This document shows positions 18,397 through 64,000 of a stretch of DNA of 64,000 bases, one piece after another. The notes under the pieces are model-generated. The model searched no databases. It saw nothing but the letters and a program-made list of their open reading frames with translations, and had not been told where the DNA came from. The stretch comes from Amorphochlora amoebiformis (Eukaryota > Cercozoa > Chlorarachniophyceae), in contig BAAHQB010000057.1 of the NCBI GenBank assembly GCA_054601695.1, forward strand, positions 248,001 through 312,000, given 5' to 3'. The position numbers were made by a program, and so were the translations under genes. Each line of letters starts with the position of its first letter. Within the stretch, counting starts at the first letter, position 1.

Positions 18397-19212
18397 GCTC
18401 TGCTCGAACGAACGTACTGTACTCGCCCGGTGATCAAGCGATGTCCTAGGTCTTTTCTTGGATTTCTAAAACTACTAAACTTTGCTAGACTCAAGGGATG
18501 TGTATTAAGTGACATTACACAGTCCTCTGGAAGATGTAACCGCTGAGTACTAGTATATATGCGTTTCTGCATTGAACCTAGTATAATTATAAGTTATACC
18601 AAGTTAAGACGTTACAGCGATATCACTAGCGTATCATGTCATGCCGCGGAACTTAATATTTAATTAAGTGCCTGGGGGTATGCTAGTATGTACTTCATAG
18701 ACTACCTAGTATATAGACCCAGACAGTGCTAGCCAAACTTAGCTAGTTAGGCTAAAAATAGACTACAGGCCGTACGGCTGCAATGCATGTGTGCGATGGC
18801 GTGTCTAGCGCGCGCTAGCGTGTATCATGATCGAGTGGTACAATCTAGATCTAGATACTACGTACTACTAATAATCTAGTAACGAGTAATACTGATTTTT
18901 AGTCTAGTTATTACTAGTCTTTATTAAATCATGATTCTAATTGCTAGAGTAATCGAGGTAACACATACTTCTAGACTTGACTCATGATCCAGCTGGCAAT
19001 TTTGACTACATCTAGCACATAGCTAGATAGCTAGATAGTTCAAGTAGCATCTGAGTAGTATACTAGTTCGATCAGTTAACCTTCTAGCCTTACTAGAACT
19101 ACGTACCTAGTAGCAAATACTGGATATAAGTGAACTCATGGTAACTTAGTTCAGCCCAATAAAGTAGGTACTATGCATGGAGCTGAGCGTCCCAAGACCC
19201 CTGAAGCTAAAG
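18397..19212. other. CTAG-rich convergent spacer 2
   Basis: It lies between the stop of the acidic-protein gene (18396) and the stop of the DDM1/LSH-like gene (19213). I count 20 CTAG tetramers in 18661-19140 (about two expected), plus many ACTAG and TAGCTAG clusters. There are no (TA)n blocks and no coding frame. It presumably includes both 3' ends. Confidence 0.8.
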
Positions 19213-33981
<14,769 letters not shown>

Positions 33982-34118
33982 TCGGGTCTTGGCGTGTGAC
34001 ACTGTGTCGTATGTTCCTACTGTCCAGTTTTAGATGTTTTTAATGAAGACGAATAATTATGTTTTAAAAATCGGTTGGAGGATGGAGTGACAAACTCCAG
34101 CGCGCGTTAGGTTGCGCG
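33982..34118. promoter_or_regulatory. Bidirectional promoter between DDM1/LSH-like and LRR/coiled-coil genes
   Basis: 137 bp of unique sequence separate the divergent start codons. A TTTTAAAAA element at 34062-34070 lies about 50 bp before the plus ATG, and TTTTAGATGTTTTTAA at 34028-34043 faces the minus gene. The pattern matches the other divergent pair at 15.3 kb. Promoter function is inferred. Confidence 0.6.
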
Positions 34119-39052
<4,934 letters not shown>

Positions 39053-40269
39053 AATTAACCTGCATCGGTATCTAGGTATACTAGTATACTATGGTATTGA
39101 TCGACTAAGTTGAGAATTACAACACATAAAACTCAAGGCACTTGCTTAGTATATCATTAACAAATGGTAATATATTTTATGTATATCTATCCTATATATA
39201 TAGTTGGTGGTACTAGTTTCTCCTTGCAATTGTAGACTCTCACATACATGCACACTCATTGTCACTCAACTAGTACTTTCGTGAGAAGAACTAGAAGAAA
39301 AACAAACAAAATTGTGAAGAAAATTACGCCGTATCGGTGCAATTTAAAGGTTTTCTACACTGTATACGTACGGTCTATTTGATTAACGATTACTATCTCC
39401 TAGGTCTATCACATGCTAGACTATGGATGCGTGCGTATCATGATGATCAAACGTTGAAGTCTGTAAACTCGAGATACTAAATTATAATCATGGTCATCGA
39501 TCTAGGTCAGACTGATATTCATCTAGTTGATACGAATGCGTCTAGTTGTAATGTACGTATCTATGTTGTATGGCGTACTAATACGTATCGTTACAGCTTT
39601 TGTTGCAATTTAGATGTCTAGATATGAAAAAGGTTTACGTCTAGTCGGCCCACATACGTACGTACTAATTAAATTTAACATACGTACGTACTAATTAAAT
39701 TTAACATACGTACGTACTAATTAGATTTAATGCACACGTGCGTACATACTGACTGTCGGTAATGCCCATACAAGTCTGGATTTGGAGCGTACGTATGTAA
39801 AGACCTAAAACTTTTGGACACTGATATATGTTAACACGTATACGTATATGCGTACGTTCGTATGTACTAAGTAAACGTCTAGTCCAGAACTATAAAATTC
39901 GGCTGACCAGTAACTAGTATCCACATAACTGTTAATGAATCTAGCTTACTCAGTGCTGTATACGTACATCATTGACTAGATACAGCTTGTATACATTCGA
40001 TGGATAGAAATAATACTAACGTATAGTTATATTTATATTTATATATATAACTATGATATAGATATAAATAATCATGACACTACCAACACAATCAAATTCA
40101 ATTACATCCTACCTTGGAAAACTTGTTGGTTTAAATTGTTCTACTAGTACAAGTTCTATAAGAAGTACGTGATATGATAACAATTAGAGGCGAAGGACTG
40201 ATAAGCATTCGCGTGCTGATCTGATGATTTCAATCATTTCATAAACTTAATATCTAGACAACGCTCCGT
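39053..40269. other. CTAG- and TACGTA-rich convergent spacer 3
   Basis: It lies between the stop of the LRR/coiled-coil gene (39052) and the stop of the LRRC9-like gene (40270). I count about 18 CTAG tetramers in 1.2 kb (about five expected) and many TACGTA/GTACGT palindromes, with only short TA runs. No coding frame was found. Confidence 0.75.
39652..39730. repeat. 26-bp tandem repeat, three copies
   Basis: A unit beginning ACATACGTACGTACTAATTA repeats three times with period 26 and one substitution in the last copy. It lies inside convergent spacer 3. Confidence 0.9.

Positions 40270-64000
<23,731 letters not shown>

Overview
This is a nuclear segment of a eukaryotic genome, most likely a unicellular eukaryote that builds centrioles or flagella. 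It has GT-AG introns, two leucine-rich-repeat genes of centriolar/ciliary type, a DDM1/LSH-type chromatin remodeller, and TTAGGG-like tracts. I could not place the species. Most bases are (TA)n or (TATG)n-type simple sequence inside introns. Nearly all long open frames reading Tyr-Ile-Tyr-Ile are translations of these repeats, not genes.

Reading both strands for exons whose splice phases join without a break gives six genes on strictly alternating strands. (1) A 5'-incomplete plus-strand gene of unknown function ends at 4322. (2) A minus-strand J-domain protein, 15251 to 5199, has 16 exons and 733 aa. (3) A plus-strand acidic protein, 15377-18396, has 11 exons and 279 aa. (4) A minus-strand SNF2-family remodeller of the DDM1/LSH/HELLS group, 33981 to 19213, has 29 exons and 660 aa. 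(5) A plus-strand LRR plus coiled-coil protein, 34119-39052, has 4 exons and 781 aa. (6) A minus-strand LRRC9-like multi-LRR protein ends at 40270 and enters from beyond the right edge; 31 exons are placed.

The two divergent pairs (2/3 and 4/5) start only 125 and 137 bp apart, so each probably shares a bidirectional promoter. The three convergent junctions (1/2, 3/4, 5/6) are 0.8-1.2 kb spacers of a different composition: rich in CTAG and TACGTA and mostly free of long (TA)n. The window therefore has three sequence compartments: compact exons and promoters, (TA)n-filled introns, and CTAG-rich convergent spacers.

The most unusual observation is that three exons sit beside damaged tandem copies of themselves inside introns (DDM1-like gene at 22 kb, LRRC9-like gene at 43.6 kb and 52.5 kb). 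Other oddities are a 720-bp inverted repeat in an intron of the J-domain gene, telomere-like tracts in several introns, a 109-bp poly(A) run followed by (GA)n and (CG)n, and signal-peptide-like N-termini on three genes that would be expected to act in the nucleus or cytosol. All gene models were built by hand from splice sites and frame. None has been checked against transcripts.
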